The notes: generated from the letters alone by a model not told the origin. 63,543 bases of DNA from a virus (IMGVR_UViG_3300043331_000481:1-63543), one strand, 5' to 3'. Shown: positions 1 through 7,615, counted from the stretch's first letter. A program made the numbers and translations.

Positions 1-94
1 GCGCCGTGATTGGGTCAACCTGGGTCAGGCCCAGTGCTTCCAGCGTCTCCTCGCTGCACCCGGGGAGCCAAGTTTGGATGATGGGGTTAGGCAT
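1..94 (-). CDS. Small hypothetical protein, N-terminal part (continues at window end)
   Basis: These 94 bases encode the first 31 codons, beginning MPNPIIQTWLPGCSEE, of a 91-residue protein. Its remainder is encoded at 63362-63543 once the window is closed into a circle. 94 plus 182 bases make exactly 92 codons including the stop, so the junction is in frame. The N-terminal 60 or so residues are identical to the gene at 61833-62141 because both lie in a 196-bp exact repeat. The function is unknown. It belongs to a small family of paralogous early proteins in the leftward operon. Confidence 0.8.
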   Translation of the reverse strand, partial: MPNPIIQTWLPGCSEETLEALGLTQVDPITA

Positions 95-98
95 GGTC
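1..98. repeat. Right half of second copy of the 196-bp direct repeat
   Basis: Bases 1-98 are identical to 62048-62145. Together with 63446-63543 (identical to 61950-62047) they rebuild the whole 196-bp repeat across the window ends, which argues that the contig is circular. Confidence 0.9.
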
Positions 99-392
99 CC
101 TCAGCTTCTTCGCCTTTGCGCGCAACTGTTCGGCCCTGCGCTCGCACGACAGCATGGTCTTGGTGTTGCTGTTGGTGCCGTCGCTGAATGCGTTCGCCTG
201 CCAATCAGCCGTGAGCGCCTGCTCTTCCAAAAGAGCCGCCGCCAGTTCAAGCACACCATCGGTGAGCGCGATCAGGTCCTTCTCGGTGATGAGCGCAAAC
301 TCGCGACCTGACTTGGCGTTCTTGACGAACTCGACTTCACCATGTCGCAGTCGACGCGCAACCGCCTTGGCTCTTGCGATTTTGTCAGCCAC
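87..392 (-). CDS. Hypothetical early protein (basic, helical)
   Basis: This 101-residue protein starts MADKIARAKAVARRL and is predicted to be mostly helical, with basic ends (KKLRDHA at the C terminus). I recognise no domain. Its start overlaps the stop of the membrane-protein gene at 385 and its end overlaps the start of the wrapped gene at 94, so it is translationally coupled on both sides in the leftward operon. No function is assigned. Confidence 0.75.
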   Translation of the reverse strand: MADKIARAKAVARRLRHGEVEFVKNAKSGREFALITEKDLIALTDGVLELAAALLEEQALTADWQANAFSDGTNSNTKTMLSCERRAEQLRAKAKKLRDHA

Positions 393-627
393 GCTCCACC
401 TCCTTGGCCTTCACGACGATGCGCAGACGAGCCAGCCAGCAGAGCGCAGACCAGCCCGCAAGCAAGACCCCAAACAGTGTGAGGATTGGCCAGAGAATTC
501 CCATTGCCTCAACCGGCGGCGAGCCAGGTTCGTCGGTGTCCTTGAGTTCCTTTCCGCAGGCAGCGCCGACTGCGAAGATGATCGCGCCGCCCGTCCAGAT
601 GAGCGCAAACCAATGTCCAGGCGTCAT
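385..627 (-). CDS. Small two-helix membrane protein
   Basis: This 80-residue protein has two clear hydrophobic segments, at about residues 5-23 (FALIWTGGAIIFAVGAA) and 44-65 (GILWPILTLFGVLLAGW). They are joined by an acidic loop and followed by a basic C-terminal tail. It probably sits in the inner membrane. Its early-operon position argues against a lysis role and leaves superinfection exclusion or membrane-based defence modulation as possibilities. It overlaps both neighbours by a few bases. Confidence 0.75.
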   Translation of the reverse strand: MTPGHWFALIWTGGAIIFAVGAACGKELKDTDEPGSPPVEAMGILWPILTLFGVLLAGWSALCWLARLRIVVKAKEVERG

Positions 628-1457
628 CGATCCACCTCCTTCGGCAGGGTAGGGAGGGCGGCGAGCGTTGCTTCGGCGTCACCGATGGCCATGCGGAGCA
701 GAATCATACCCTGGTGCCCGTCAGCGTTGCGCGCTCGCGCTATGAGCTTGCCCAGCTCGCGAGACGCCTCCCGCAACTGCTGACGGAGGGTCGCGAGTTC
801 GGCCTCCTGGGCTTCCATCGCTGCGTGGACAACCGCACCGACTTCTCTGGCCAGCAAAACCTCGTCGACCTTGGTCTTGGCCGTGCAGATGAAGCGAACC
901 CGATGGTTCCCGTCCTCATCATCCTCGGACAGAATCTCCACGCTCTGCGCGTCGACCCCGGTCGATTCCACGGCAGCGGCAAGCAGGGTCCGATAGCGGT
1001 CGCCTGAAAGCGCGTCGTGGTGGTCGACCACGCTGACGTGGCGCCTCTCCTCCTCCAGCTCCTCCACGCGAGCCCGTAGCTTGGCGAGTTCGGATTCGGC
1101 ATCCGCGCAGCGTTGCATCAGGCGTCCGAGCCGCAGATGCCCAGGAAGCCCGGGGTCAGGGTCCAACGTCCGCAATCGTCGTAGCTCAGCGTCGATGGCC
1201 AACTGCTCCGCGATCCGCTCGTCCAGGGCTTCCCCGAGAACGCGCAACCTATCGGTCAACTCCCCCTCCCGCCGGTCGCGTTCGGCGAGCTGGTTGCGGA
1301 GTTCCAGTTCACGGTTCGTTGAGGTCTCACGCAGGCGACGACCGAAGTCCTCGCGCATCTCGGCGAGCAGGGCGTCGACTTCGGAGCAGAGGTAGACGTT
1401 CTCACCGTGCCACGATTCCCAGTACTTCGTCAGAGGCAACCGCTTCAATTCAGTCAT
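624..1457 (-). CDS. Coiled-coil hypothetical protein
   Basis: This 277-residue protein is dominated by charged heptad-like helices (residues about 35-140 and 210-250, rich in E, R, L and A), so it is probably an elongated coiled coil. A middle part near residues 140-205 looks globular (VSVVDHHDALSGDRYR, then an acidic EDDEDG loop). I recognise no family. It is the longest gene of unknown function in the left arm and overlaps both neighbours by stop/start ATGA-type junctions. Confidence 0.75.
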   Translation of the reverse strand: MTELKRLPLTKYWESWHGENVYLCSEVDALLAEMREDFGRRLRETSTNRELELRNQLAERDRREGELTDRLRVLGEALDERIAEQLAIDAELRRLRTLDPDPGLPGHLRLGRLMQRCADAESELAKLRARVEELEEERRHVSVVDHHDALSGDRYRTLLAAAVESTGVDAQSVEILSEDDEDGNHRVRFICTAKTKVDEVLLAREVGAVVHAAMEAQEAELATLRQQLREASRELGKLIARARNADGHQGMILLRMAIGDAEATLAALPTLPKEVDR

Positions 1458-1753
1458 CGTTCAGCTCCTTCATCTAGGACGTAGCCGGCGGCGAGGAGGA
1501 CCTCGTCTGCTGCGCGTTTGGCGCCATCGACACCTAGCGAGTAGCCGACTAGTAGTTCGACCCCTGGCACGCTTGCCGCCCAGCCCTGCGAACACTCGCG
1601 CACGAATGCGACGCGCCCTTGGGCATCTACTCGCTCTATGTAACCGCCTGAGCCGCGCCACGGCCCGGCGACCTTCGGTGCCGTCTTCGCCATCGCCAAC
1701 CGCTCCTCCGGCGTCATGGCTGCCCAGGCTGCACGTGCTTCGTCGGGGGTCAT
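1454..1753 (-). CDS. Hypothetical early protein
   Basis: This 99-residue protein starts MTPDEARAAWAAMTPEER. The ATG at 1753 overlaps the stop of the upstream gene and is preferred over an upstream in-frame ATG. The central part has small beta-rich motifs (GYIERVDAQGRVAFVRE) and the C-terminal part is helical. No domain is recognised. Confidence 0.7.
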   Translation of the reverse strand: MTPDEARAAWAAMTPEERLAMAKTAPKVAGPWRGSGGYIERVDAQGRVAFVRECSQGWAASVPGVELLVGYSLGVDGAKRAADEVLLAAGYVLDEGAER

Positions 1754-2052
1754 GGACGCTCCGCCGGCACTGCGTAATCGCCGCCGCTTTCGATCCACGC
1801 GATGACTGAGTCCAGCTCCGTGCGCAGTGACTTGAGCGACGCGAGGTCGAACGTCAGCGAAAGCTCAACGTCTGCCTGGTCGTCTTCATAGGCACGAAGC
1901 TCCACGTGGCATTCACCGGTCTGCTTGCTCTGTCGCGGGACCAGAGCGAAGGAATGACCGTCATCCCAGGCAAAGTTTGCGATGCTATAGTTTCTGCGGA
2001 CTCGATCGCCGATGCTGCGGTTCTCGTCGTAGTACTTTGGTGTCTTGCTCAT
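1750..2052 (-). CDS. Hypothetical early protein
   Basis: This 100-residue acidic protein starts MSKTPKYYDENRSIGDR. It alternates short beta-like stretches (HSFALVPR, CHVELRAYED, VELSLTFDL) with a C-terminal helix. No family is recognised. It is coupled by overlaps to both neighbours in the leftward operon. Confidence 0.7.
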   Translation of the reverse strand: MSKTPKYYDENRSIGDRVRRNYSIANFAWDDGHSFALVPRQSKQTGECHVELRAYEDDQADVELSLTFDLASLKSLRTELDSVIAWIESGGDYAVPAERP

Positions 2053-2345
2053 GGTGTCTCCTCCTCCCTACTCATCTCAATCGCCCGATCGAACGCCGCG
2101 AGGACGTCGGCTAGCGTGCGCGAGGGGTGGTCGTTCCAGGTCGGAATCATGTCCTCGGACAAGCCGATGGCCTCGCAGAATAATCGGTAGGCCTCTGACT
2201 CTTGGGCATCCGTGCAGTTCCGCGCGCCCTCTGCGATGGCCGTCATAGCGCACCACCCACACGGTGGATCGTTGTAGCCATCCCCCTGCCCCCACTTCTC
2301 CGCGCACAGCTTCCGCGCTGCGATGAGGATGTCGGTGGGGCTCAC
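2049..2345 (-). CDS. DUF6197-like small protein
   Basis: This 98-residue protein has the layout I associate with the DUF6197 family: an N-terminal helix, a central cysteine-containing 'CGWCAMTAIAEGA' block, and a C-terminal 'WNDHPSRTLADVLAAFDRAI' block. The molecular function of that family is not established. It overlaps the genes on both sides by 4 bases. The family assignment is from memory of the motif and is moderately secure. Confidence 0.7.
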   Translation of the reverse strand: MSPTDILIAARKLCAEKWGQGDGYNDPPCGWCAMTAIAEGARNCTDAQESEAYRLFCEAIGLSEDMIPTWNDHPSRTLADVLAAFDRAIEMSREEETP

Positions 2346-2557
2346 GACTCAAGCTCCAGTGACCAGCACAGGCCCTCGTATCCGCGACGCTCAGACACGT
2401 CGAAGAGCGCGTCGGGCTCGATGGCGCCGAAGATGGGGCTCGGTTGGATGGTCTCGATGCAGAGCAGCGTCACCTCTCGCACGTCGTCAACCCAGTCGTC
2501 CTCCAGAACCTGGACGCGGACGCGCGCACCATCTTCGCAATAGATCGCAGTTTTCAT
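2342..2557 (-). CDS. Hypothetical early protein
   Basis: This 71-residue acidic protein starts MKTAIYCEDGARVRVQVLED. It looks like a small beta-rich domain followed by an acidic loop. No family is recognised. Its start overlaps the stop of the zinc-knuckle gene at 2554. Confidence 0.7.
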   Translation of the reverse strand: MKTAIYCEDGARVRVQVLEDDWVDDVREVTLLCIETIQPSPIFGAIEPDALFDVSERRGYEGLCWSLELES

Positions 2558-2724
2558 CGCTTCGACTCCCTCCTTGTCACCTCATTCGGCTCGCACCTCT
2601 GGCAGCATCGCCACGGCGGAAGCAGCGCCGGCCGCTTGCATCGCGGGCACGGGCGGATGGTCTTCAGGCGCTCGGGCGACGGCGTGAGCTTGGAGATTTC
2701 TGCGGGGTAGGCGGTGCGGGTCAT
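2554..2724 (-). CDS. Small zinc-binding protein
   Basis: This 56-residue protein starts MTRTAYPAEISKL. Four cysteines in two pairs (CPRC at residues 26-29 and CQRC near 41-44) suggest one zinc knuckle, and the tail is basic. The ATG at 2724 overlaps the methyltransferase stop at 2721 and the stop overlaps the next ATG at 2557, so the gene fits the operon exactly. The zinc site is inferred from cysteine spacing. The partner (DNA, RNA or protein) is unknown. Confidence 0.65.
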   Translation of the reverse strand: MTRTAYPAEISKLTPSPERLKTIRPCPRCKRPALLPPWRCCQRCEPNEVTRRESKR

Positions 2725-3650
2725 GCTGCGATATCCATCACTCGTTCGATGAGTTTCCTGGCTGGCGGAGGGCTGACGGCGTTCCCGAGCCCGCGGACTT
2801 GGTCGGTTCGCGATACATCGGGGAGGCGAAAGTCCTCCGGGAAGCCCATGGCGCGTGCGTACTCACGCGGCGAAAGTGGCCGATAGAGCCCGTCCCGCAG
2901 CGCGCACCACTGGTCCTTCGTTGTCACCGTCCGCAGCGGCTCGTCGAGTCCGACGCCGGGGTGATTCGTAACGTGCTGAGAGAAGCAGCGCGGGCCGTGG
3001 TTGTGGATGGCCGTGTAGAAGCGCCCCTGAGCATCTTCGGAGGCCTCGTCGATGGGCCGCCACTCGCCAGCGTCCCACTCCACGCACGGGGCGAAGGCTG
3101 GCTCGATTGCGCGCCGGTTCGCTGCATCGTGGAGCGGAAGGAGTTCGTTCACTGCGGGGCGTCTGGTGGCCACGATGAAAAGCCGGGTCCTGCGCTGCGG
3201 CACACCGTGACGGCTGGCCGTGATGACGAGCTCGGTCAGGTGGTAGCCGAGAGCTCTCAGGGCGGACTTCCAGATCGGGTAGAGCGTCCACTCCTTGCGG
3301 AAGCGCAGCACGTTCTCGACGATGATGGCCTTGGGGAGCGTGGCCTCGGCGCAGTCGATGACGGCCCATGCGGTCGCTCGGTCCGCGTCGTGCTTCGGCA
3401 CCCGGTTCGGCTGACTCGCCGATGAGTGCCCCTGGCAGGCCGGCGAAGCGAGCAGGAGATCGAATGCGGGGAGCTTGGTGAAGTCAGCCTGCCGGAGGTC
3501 TTGGCAGACGTGGACGGTCCCCGGGTGGTTCGCGGCGTGAACCTCGACGGCCAGGGGGCAGTGGTTCGCCGCGTAGACGACCCGAGCTCCAGCTTGCTCG
3601 GCCGCGATCGTGAAGCCAGACCAGCCGGCGAAGAGATCGGCGGCTTTCAC
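2721..3650 (-). CDS. C5-cytosine DNA methyltransferase
   Basis: This 309-residue protein would transfer a methyl group from S-adenosylmethionine to C5 of cytosine in DNA. The ordered family motifs are visible: motif I DLFAGWSGFT at residues 5-14, motif IV SPACQGHS with the catalytic Cys72, motif VI ENV at 112-114, motif VIII QRRTRLF near 152-158, and the C-terminal GNAVSPP of motif X. Motif IV reads ACQ rather than the usual PCQ, a small deviation. No restriction partner is adjacent, so an orphan role in protecting phage DNA from host restriction is likely. It overlaps the gene at 3647 by 4 bases. Confidence 0.92.
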   Translation of the reverse strand: MKAADLFAGWSGFTIAAEQAGARVVYAANHCPLAVEVHAANHPGTVHVCQDLRQADFTKLPAFDLLLASPACQGHSSASQPNRVPKHDADRATAWAVIDCAEATLPKAIIVENVLRFRKEWTLYPIWKSALRALGYHLTELVITASRHGVPQRRTRLFIVATRRPAVNELLPLHDAANRRAIEPAFAPCVEWDAGEWRPIDEASEDAQGRFYTAIHNHGPRCFSQHVTNHPGVGLDEPLRTVTTKDQWCALRDGLYRPLSPREYARAMGFPEDFRLPDVSRTDQVRGLGNAVSPPPARKLIERVMDIAA

Positions 3651-3946
3651 TCCGCCCCAGCCCTTCTCGCCGCCCGCTCAATCTCCACCGTCTCCTCGCG
3701 CCGAGGCCTCGGCTCCCCAGTCCTCGGATGCGTCAGCGGATGCCCGGTCGGCAGGACCGTGGCCCCTTCGCCTCCGACCTCGCGCAGGACTCGGAAGTCT
3801 GCCCCCGTGCTGAGCCGCTCGCCACTGCGGGAGTAGACCGTCCACCGCTCGTCGACTCGGGGCAGGCCGCTGCTGCGCATCGACCGGAAGACGGCCTGCT
3901 GACGGGCAGAGGCTGCGGGGGATTTGGAGCGGTAGCGTCCGTTCAT
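3647..3946 (-). CDS. Basic hypothetical protein between two methyltransferases
   Basis: This 99-residue, arginine-rich protein starts MNGRYRSKSPAASARQQ. It contains TVYSRSGERLSTGADFRVL, which looks like a short beta meander. No family is recognised. It sits between the adenine and cytosine methyltransferase genes with 4-base overlaps on both sides, so it is made with them, but a role in methylation is only a guess from position. Confidence 0.7.
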   Translation of the reverse strand: MNGRYRSKSPAASARQQAVFRSMRSSGLPRVDERWTVYSRSGERLSTGADFRVLREVGGEGATVLPTGHPLTHPRTGEPRPRREETVEIERAARRAGAE

Positions 3947-4581
3947 TCGGCAGCCTCCTCCGGCCCTTCCGGCCCAAACACGTCGTTGCCGTAGTCCGGG
4001 TCGCTCCATGGGCAATCGTGCGCGTGCCCCGGCCCTGGATCGTCGATGTCGCCGTGCCCGCACGAGCACTCGGTGTATTCGTTCCAGCGCCACGTTTCGA
4101 AGCCGACGACCCCGAAGCCAGTCGCGATCAGGATGCAGTCCTTCGGGTACGGATGCGTCTCGCCGACGAACGTCAGCCGGGGCGAGAGGCCGAGCACCAG
4201 CGCCTTGCCGTGGATGTGCTGACGGTACCATTCCGAGCCGACAGATCCCGGCACGAGCATCAGGGTCCAGCGCCGGAGGTAGCGGCACTCGGCAGTGAGC
4301 TTCTTGGCCCAGGGCTCGATGCGGCCGAACGGCGGGTTCAGGAATGCCACCCGCGCGAATTGTTCGTCGGCTCCGGGCGTCGGAAGACTTGCCCAGCTCT
4401 GCCGGAGTGCGTCCTGCTCGGGCGTGAAGTAGTGGTCTGCCCCGGCGATCTGCTCCCCGGCCGTCGCTGCTAGGTCGAACGTAGGACGGCCGAATCGCTC
4501 CGCGATCGCGTCGATGAATGACTGCGGGGTGCGGTAGTCCTGCTTGGACTTGCCGGGCTTTTGCTGGGGGGTCTTAGGCAT
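3943..4581 (-). CDS. Phage Dam-type N6-adenine DNA methyltransferase
   Basis: This 212-residue protein matches the phage DNA N6-adenine methyltransferase family. It has an N-terminal YRTPQSFIDAIAERFG block, then FDLAA, YFTPEQDAL, and the catalytic FLNPPFG motif (NPPF, the N6-adenine DPPW-type signature) at about residue 95. A histidine/cysteine-rich stretch (ECSCGHGDIDD) near residues 170-180 may bind metal. The start at 4581 follows the DUF3268 stop with an 8-base overlap. The target sequence cannot be read from the protein. It probably acts with the nearby cytosine methyltransferase in restriction evasion or regulation. Confidence 0.9.
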   Translation of the reverse strand: MPKTPQQKPGKSKQDYRTPQSFIDAIAERFGRPTFDLAATAGEQIAGADHYFTPEQDALRQSWASLPTPGADEQFARVAFLNPPFGRIEPWAKKLTAECRYLRRWTLMLVPGSVGSEWYRQHIHGKALVLGLSPRLTFVGETHPYPKDCILIATGFGVVGFETWRWNEYTECSCGHGDIDDPGPGHAHDCPWSDPDYGNDVFGPEGPEEAAE

Positions 4582-4975
4582 TGGCTGCCTCCGGTGCGTC
4601 CCACTTGGCGATCGCTTCGAGCGCCGCCTCGCAACGCGCAATGTCGAAGTGGCTGACGTGGCACTCCGCCATCGGGATGCCGAGGTCGTCGGCCAGCCGC
4701 TTGTAGGTGGCCAGGCGCCTCTTGCTGCGGTGCTTCCTTGGGCTCGTCCAGAACGGATCGAAAACCGCATGCACCCGCTGCCGAATGGCCCGTAGTTCCT
4801 TGTTGGCCAGCGTCCCGAGGGCGTTCCAAGTTCCTGGGTGGCAGCCCACGCGGGCATCGCAGTCCCAGCAAACCCAGAAGCGCTTTTCGCCGAGGTCGAG
4901 GCGGTGCGGATAGACCTCGTCCCCCGTGGCCTTCACGGACGCCTTGCCGCAGGTGCAGACAGGCGGCGTGCTCAC
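4574..4975 (-). CDS. DUF3268-like zinc-finger protein
   Basis: This 133-residue protein begins at a GTG that overlaps the upstream stop. It carries the pattern I recognise from DUF3268 (zinc-finger-containing) proteins: CTCG at the N terminus, VYPHRLD, RFWVCWDCDARVGCHPGT, LGTLANKELR, and VFDPFW. The two CxC/CxxC pairs should hold one zinc ion. Family members are common in phages and their role is not established, though nucleic-acid binding is likely. Confidence 0.8.
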   Translation of the reverse strand: MSTPPVCTCGKASVKATGDEVYPHRLDLGEKRFWVCWDCDARVGCHPGTWNALGTLANKELRAIRQRVHAVFDPFWTSPRKHRSKRRLATYKRLADDLGIPMAECHVSHFDIARCEAALEAIAKWDAPEAANA

Positions 4976-5130
4976 GCGAGCCCCTTCCCAGTTGTCAGCG
5001 CCCCGCACCAAAGGATGTTCCCCGCATGCATCCGCAGCTCGCCGGGCGTCAGGCGCTTGGCCGTGACGCTCAGCTCGAACAGCCGCAGGGAGAGGGCTCG
5101 GGACAGGTGGTCGGGGTGGAGGTGGAACAT
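4972..5130 (-). CDS. Small hypothetical protein
   Basis: This 52-residue protein starts MFHLHPDHLSRAL, with an AAGGA Shine-Dalgarno sequence about 8 bases upstream of the ATG at 5130. It is the only gene of this stretch preceded by a real intergenic gap (5131-5267), so it may begin a separately regulated unit. No domain is recognised. Confidence 0.65.
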   Translation of the reverse strand: MFHLHPDHLSRALSLRLFELSVTAKRLTPGELRMHAGNILWCGALTTGKGLA

Positions 5131-5149
5131 GGTAAGATCCTTGTTAGGT

Positions 5150-5258
5150 GACACAGCTGGCCCGCCTGCAGAGCGGGATGGGGAAGGGAGCTCGGCGGCG
5201 GCCAGCTGTGTCGGTGGAGCGTGAGGTCGTGAACCTCGTGCCTGCTGTAGGGCGCTCC
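5150..5258. promoter_or_regulatory. Intergenic element rich in inverted repeats
   Basis: The 137-bp gap 5131-5267 contains a perfect 13-bp inverted repeat, GACACAGCTGGCC at 5150-5162 and GGCCAGCTGTGTC at 5200-5212. A second repeat pairs GGAGCG (5216-5221) with CGCTCC (5253-5258), and a GAGGT/ACCTC hairpin is nested at 5223-5237. A further CCCGC/GCGGG stem lies inside the first loop. The element could be a structured leader of the 4972-5130 gene, a small RNA, or a protein-binding or origin site. No T-run makes it a classic terminator. Confidence 0.55.
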
Positions 5259-5267
5259 GGGTGGGGG

Positions 5268-5462
5268 TTAGGTGGCGTCGACCTTGCTGAGTGCTTCGAA
5301 GGCCGCCCTCACGTCGTCGGGCATTGCCGCAACCTGAGCGGCGATCTTTGCATCGAGCGCGGTCCGCATGGCGCGGAAGCGGTCGAAGGCGTCGGCGGCC
5401 TGACGGGCGGCGGACTTGGGCTTGCGAATTGGCTCGACTGGAGCCGGCTCTGTGGGTTTCAT
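5268..5462 (-). CDS. Small proline/alanine-rich hypothetical protein
   Basis: This 64-residue protein starts MKPTEPAPVEPIRKPKS and continues as a charged alanine-rich helix. It overlaps the end of the upstream gene at 5459 by 4 bases. No domain is recognised. It is co-expressed with the RecE-like exonuclease and its companion, so an accessory role in recombination is possible but unproven. Confidence 0.65.
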   Translation of the reverse strand: MKPTEPAPVEPIRKPKSAARQAADAFDRFRAMRTALDAKIAAQVAAMPDDVRAAFEALSKVDAT

Positions 5463-5914
5463 TCGGTGTCGTCTCCTGGTTCACGGGCGGTCTTGGATTC
5501 GGCTTTGCCGGTTGCATGCATCGTCATGGGGATCGGTCGCCTTCGCGGCAGCTGGACTTCGAGCTTCAAGTCGCGCGGGATGTCCGGGCTGCCGTAGATG
5601 CGGATACATGGCTCGCCATTCCACTCGGTGGGGAACAGAACGACTTTCTTCCCGATCCACTCAGCAAGCGCGCGACCGAACATCTCACGGAGACAGATGC
5701 CGTTCGTCTTATTGAGCGCCAGGCTCTTGTCGGTCCCGCGGAACGCGATGATGCCTTTGACCTTCTCGCCGCCTTCGTTGCTGGGCAGCTTCTCTGTGTC
5801 GATGGATGCGATCGTCAGGGTGACCTTCTTGCCCTGAAGTTCTCCTGCCTTGAGGAACCGGCCCGGGAACAGCTCGTCCCAGTCAACCGGCTTTTTTCGT
5901 GCTGGTTCGTTCAT
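5459..5914 (-). CDS. Conserved phage protein linked to the exonuclease
   Basis: This 151-residue protein starts MNEPARKKPVDWDELFPGRF. Its pattern (FPGRFLKAGEL, GKKVTLTI, ALNKTNG, WIGKKVVLFP, IRIYG) is one I have seen in many phages and mobile elements, often beside recombination genes. It looks beta-rich and OB-fold-like. A clean 49-bp gap separates it from the exonuclease gene upstream. A single-stranded-DNA or recombination accessory role is inferred from position only. Confidence 0.75.
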   Translation of the reverse strand: MNEPARKKPVDWDELFPGRFLKAGELQGKKVTLTIASIDTEKLPSNEGGEKVKGIIAFRGTDKSLALNKTNGICLREMFGRALAEWIGKKVVLFPTEWNGEPCIRIYGSPDIPRDLKLEVQLPRRRPIPMTMHATGKAESKTAREPGDDTE

Positions 5915-5963
5915 GATTTGCCTTTCGGTTGTGCGAGGGCGGCAGAAGCCGGCGTCGCGGTGA

Positions 5964-6797
5964 TCAGATGAGCCCGAGGTCGCTCAGGTCGTCGCCGTCG
6001 TCGGGAGATGCCCACTTCGGAAGCCGGAACGGCAGCAGGTCCTCCGAAACTCCCGGCCACTTACCCGATTGCTCGCACTCGACGAGGCGCTCCAGGGCGC
6101 GGCAGTAGAGGTCACGACCAACACCGAGCGGCTCGTCTTCGAGCTCGTAAACGACCACGTCGAATGGCGCGACTGTCTCGGCAGCGATCAGCGCACTGCC
6201 GCGTGTCTCGCCAGTGGCAGCCTTGTAGCCGTCAGCATAAAAGGCCTGTTGCGCGTGGTAGAGCAGTCGCGCGGCGCTCGTCTGGAATGCCCACGGCTCA
6301 GCGTTGCCGGCCGTCTTGAGATCGATGATGTATACCGGGCCGACGCCGTCAATTCGACCCTTGCAAAGAACGCCCGTCATGGCGTCGGTCCACTGGATCG
6401 GGACTTCGGTCTCGATGGCTTCGATGAGTCGGCGGGCGGCCGGGTGCATTCGAACCGCATCGGCTACGGCATGGATCCGATCGTGCTCGTCTTGGTCGAT
6501 GAAGATCGCGCCGTCGTTTTCAGCGCGCCACTCGTCACGCTTCGCCCGGTTCTTGCTACTCTGGAGTGGGCCGAAGTCTGGCTCAACCATGTAGCGCAGC
6601 TTGAACTGCTGCGGCTCCAGAGCGGCAACGTGGATGGCAGTACCGAGGCGCATCGCGGCGGTTTCTTTGACGCCGTGAGCCAGCGCGTGCCGGTAGTGCA
6701 TCGGCGAGCGCAGGATGTGCTTCAGCGTTGACCAGTTGACGCCAGCGGTGGCCGCGTAGTCGCCAAACGGGTCGAGAATGCGAGCCGCCTCAGCCAT
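5964..6797 (-). CDS. RecE-like PD-(D/E)XK exonuclease
   Basis: This 277-residue protein resembles the DUF3799/RecE-type PD-(D/E)XK nuclease domain: VNWSTLKHILRSPMHYRHAL near the N terminus, MRLGTAIHVAALEP with the motif-II-like GTAIH, then GVLCKGRIDGVGPVYIIDLKTA near residues 150-170, where the D...DLK triad gives the D-x(n)-D/ExK catalytic core. A later QQAFYADGYKAATG fits the Q-x3-Y motif. It would resect 5' ends of double-stranded DNA to produce 3' tails for annealing or circularisation. No RecT or Erf annealase is recognisable next to it, so the partner may be the 5459-5914 product or a host protein. Confidence 0.85.
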   Translation of the reverse strand: MAEAARILDPFGDYAATAGVNWSTLKHILRSPMHYRHALAHGVKETAAMRLGTAIHVAALEPQQFKLRYMVEPDFGPLQSSKNRAKRDEWRAENDGAIFIDQDEHDRIHAVADAVRMHPAARRLIEAIETEVPIQWTDAMTGVLCKGRIDGVGPVYIIDLKTAGNAEPWAFQTSAARLLYHAQQAFYADGYKAATGETRGSALIAAETVAPFDVVVYELEDEPLGVGRDLYCRALERLVECEQSGKWPGVSEDLLPFRLPKWASPDDGDDLSDLGLI

Positions 6798-7119
6798 GTT
6801 GCTCCCCCACCGCCGCCTTCAGCGCCTCGAAAACCTTCCGCACGGTCGTCGCCGGCAGCTCTGGCTCACCCGGCCAGGCCAGCCACTCGGCGGCGATGGC
6901 TGCGATCACCTGGGCCTGCTCGTTCAGGGAGAACAGGTCCTCTTGCGCGTGGGCAAAACTGAGCGGTGATTCCCCGCGTTCGAGCGTCACCTCGGCGAGC
7001 AAGAGTTCGTCGCGCCACACGTAGACGCCGAGTCGGTCGAGTTCCCAGTCACCGGACTCGTGCTCGCGGCGGACCAGTTCGACCGTCAGCTTGGCGGGGT
7101 GGAGGAGGTGGCGGGTCAC
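6790..7119 (-). CDS. Hypothetical early protein
   Basis: This 109-residue protein starts at a GTG overlapping the previous stop. It has a beta-rich N-terminal half (LTVELVRREHESGDWELDRLGVYVWRDEL, split over strands) and a helical C-terminal half with AQVIAAIAAEWLAW. No family is recognised. Its end overlaps the exonuclease start by 8 bases. Confidence 0.7.
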   Translation of the reverse strand: MTRHLLHPAKLTVELVRREHESGDWELDRLGVYVWRDELLLAEVTLERGESPLSFAHAQEDLFSLNEQAQVIAAIAAEWLAWPGEPELPATTVRKVFEALKAAVGEQHG

Positions 7120-7613
7120 AGCCTTGCCCTCAGTTGCACAGCCTGGCCGTCCACGATTTCGACGCGCCCGCAGTCGCCAACCTCTTCCCCTTGGTACTTG
7201 ACGTGCCCGGAGATGGTCACGCCCCATGGACGCAAGAAGTGGTCAATCAGGTAGTTCAGCCACTCGGTGTATGCGTAGAACTTCTCCGCGCCGTTCCACG
7301 CGATCGATAGCCCGTCGTCGCTCGGTTCCCACTTGCACCAGAGGCTAGGCTGTCCGCTCGGTGGATCGTTGTAGTCCAGGACATCGGGAGAGCGCTCCTG
7401 GCCCATGAAGCCGCCTGCGCCGACGAAGTATCCGCCTTCTGTTCCGACCGGTAAGCCAACTGCGACCCGTAGCTCGTCTGGCAGCCGCTCGACTGCTGCG
7501 GCATCGCGTCGCATCCGGCGCGATTCGCAAAACCGCTTCAGATATGCGACCTGATCAGCCGTCAGCGCTGGACTGACAGTGAACTTTCCTTCGAAATCTG
7601 TCGTGTATCCCAT
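7116..7613 (-). CDS. Conserved phage hypothetical protein
   Basis: This 165-residue protein begins MGYTTDFEGKFTVSPALT, an opening I recognise from a widespread uncharacterised phage and bacterial protein. It is rich in aromatic and glycine residues (GGYFVGAGGFMGQ, LWCKWEP, WLNYLIDHFLRPWG). It looks like a compact alpha/beta domain. No function is known. Confidence 0.75.
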   Translation of the reverse strand: MGYTTDFEGKFTVSPALTADQVAYLKRFCESRRMRRDAAAVERLPDELRVAVGLPVGTEGGYFVGAGGFMGQERSPDVLDYNDPPSGQPSLWCKWEPSDDGLSIAWNGAEKFYAYTEWLNYLIDHFLRPWGVTISGHVKYQGEEVGDCGRVEIVDGQAVQLRARL

Positions 7614-7615
7614 AA

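Noticed and set aside
1-98. Terminal direct repeats of a linear virion genome
   Set aside because: The two ends do not repeat each other. They join to make a second copy of an internal repeat, with an in-frame gene across the join, which fits a circular assembly rather than physical ends.
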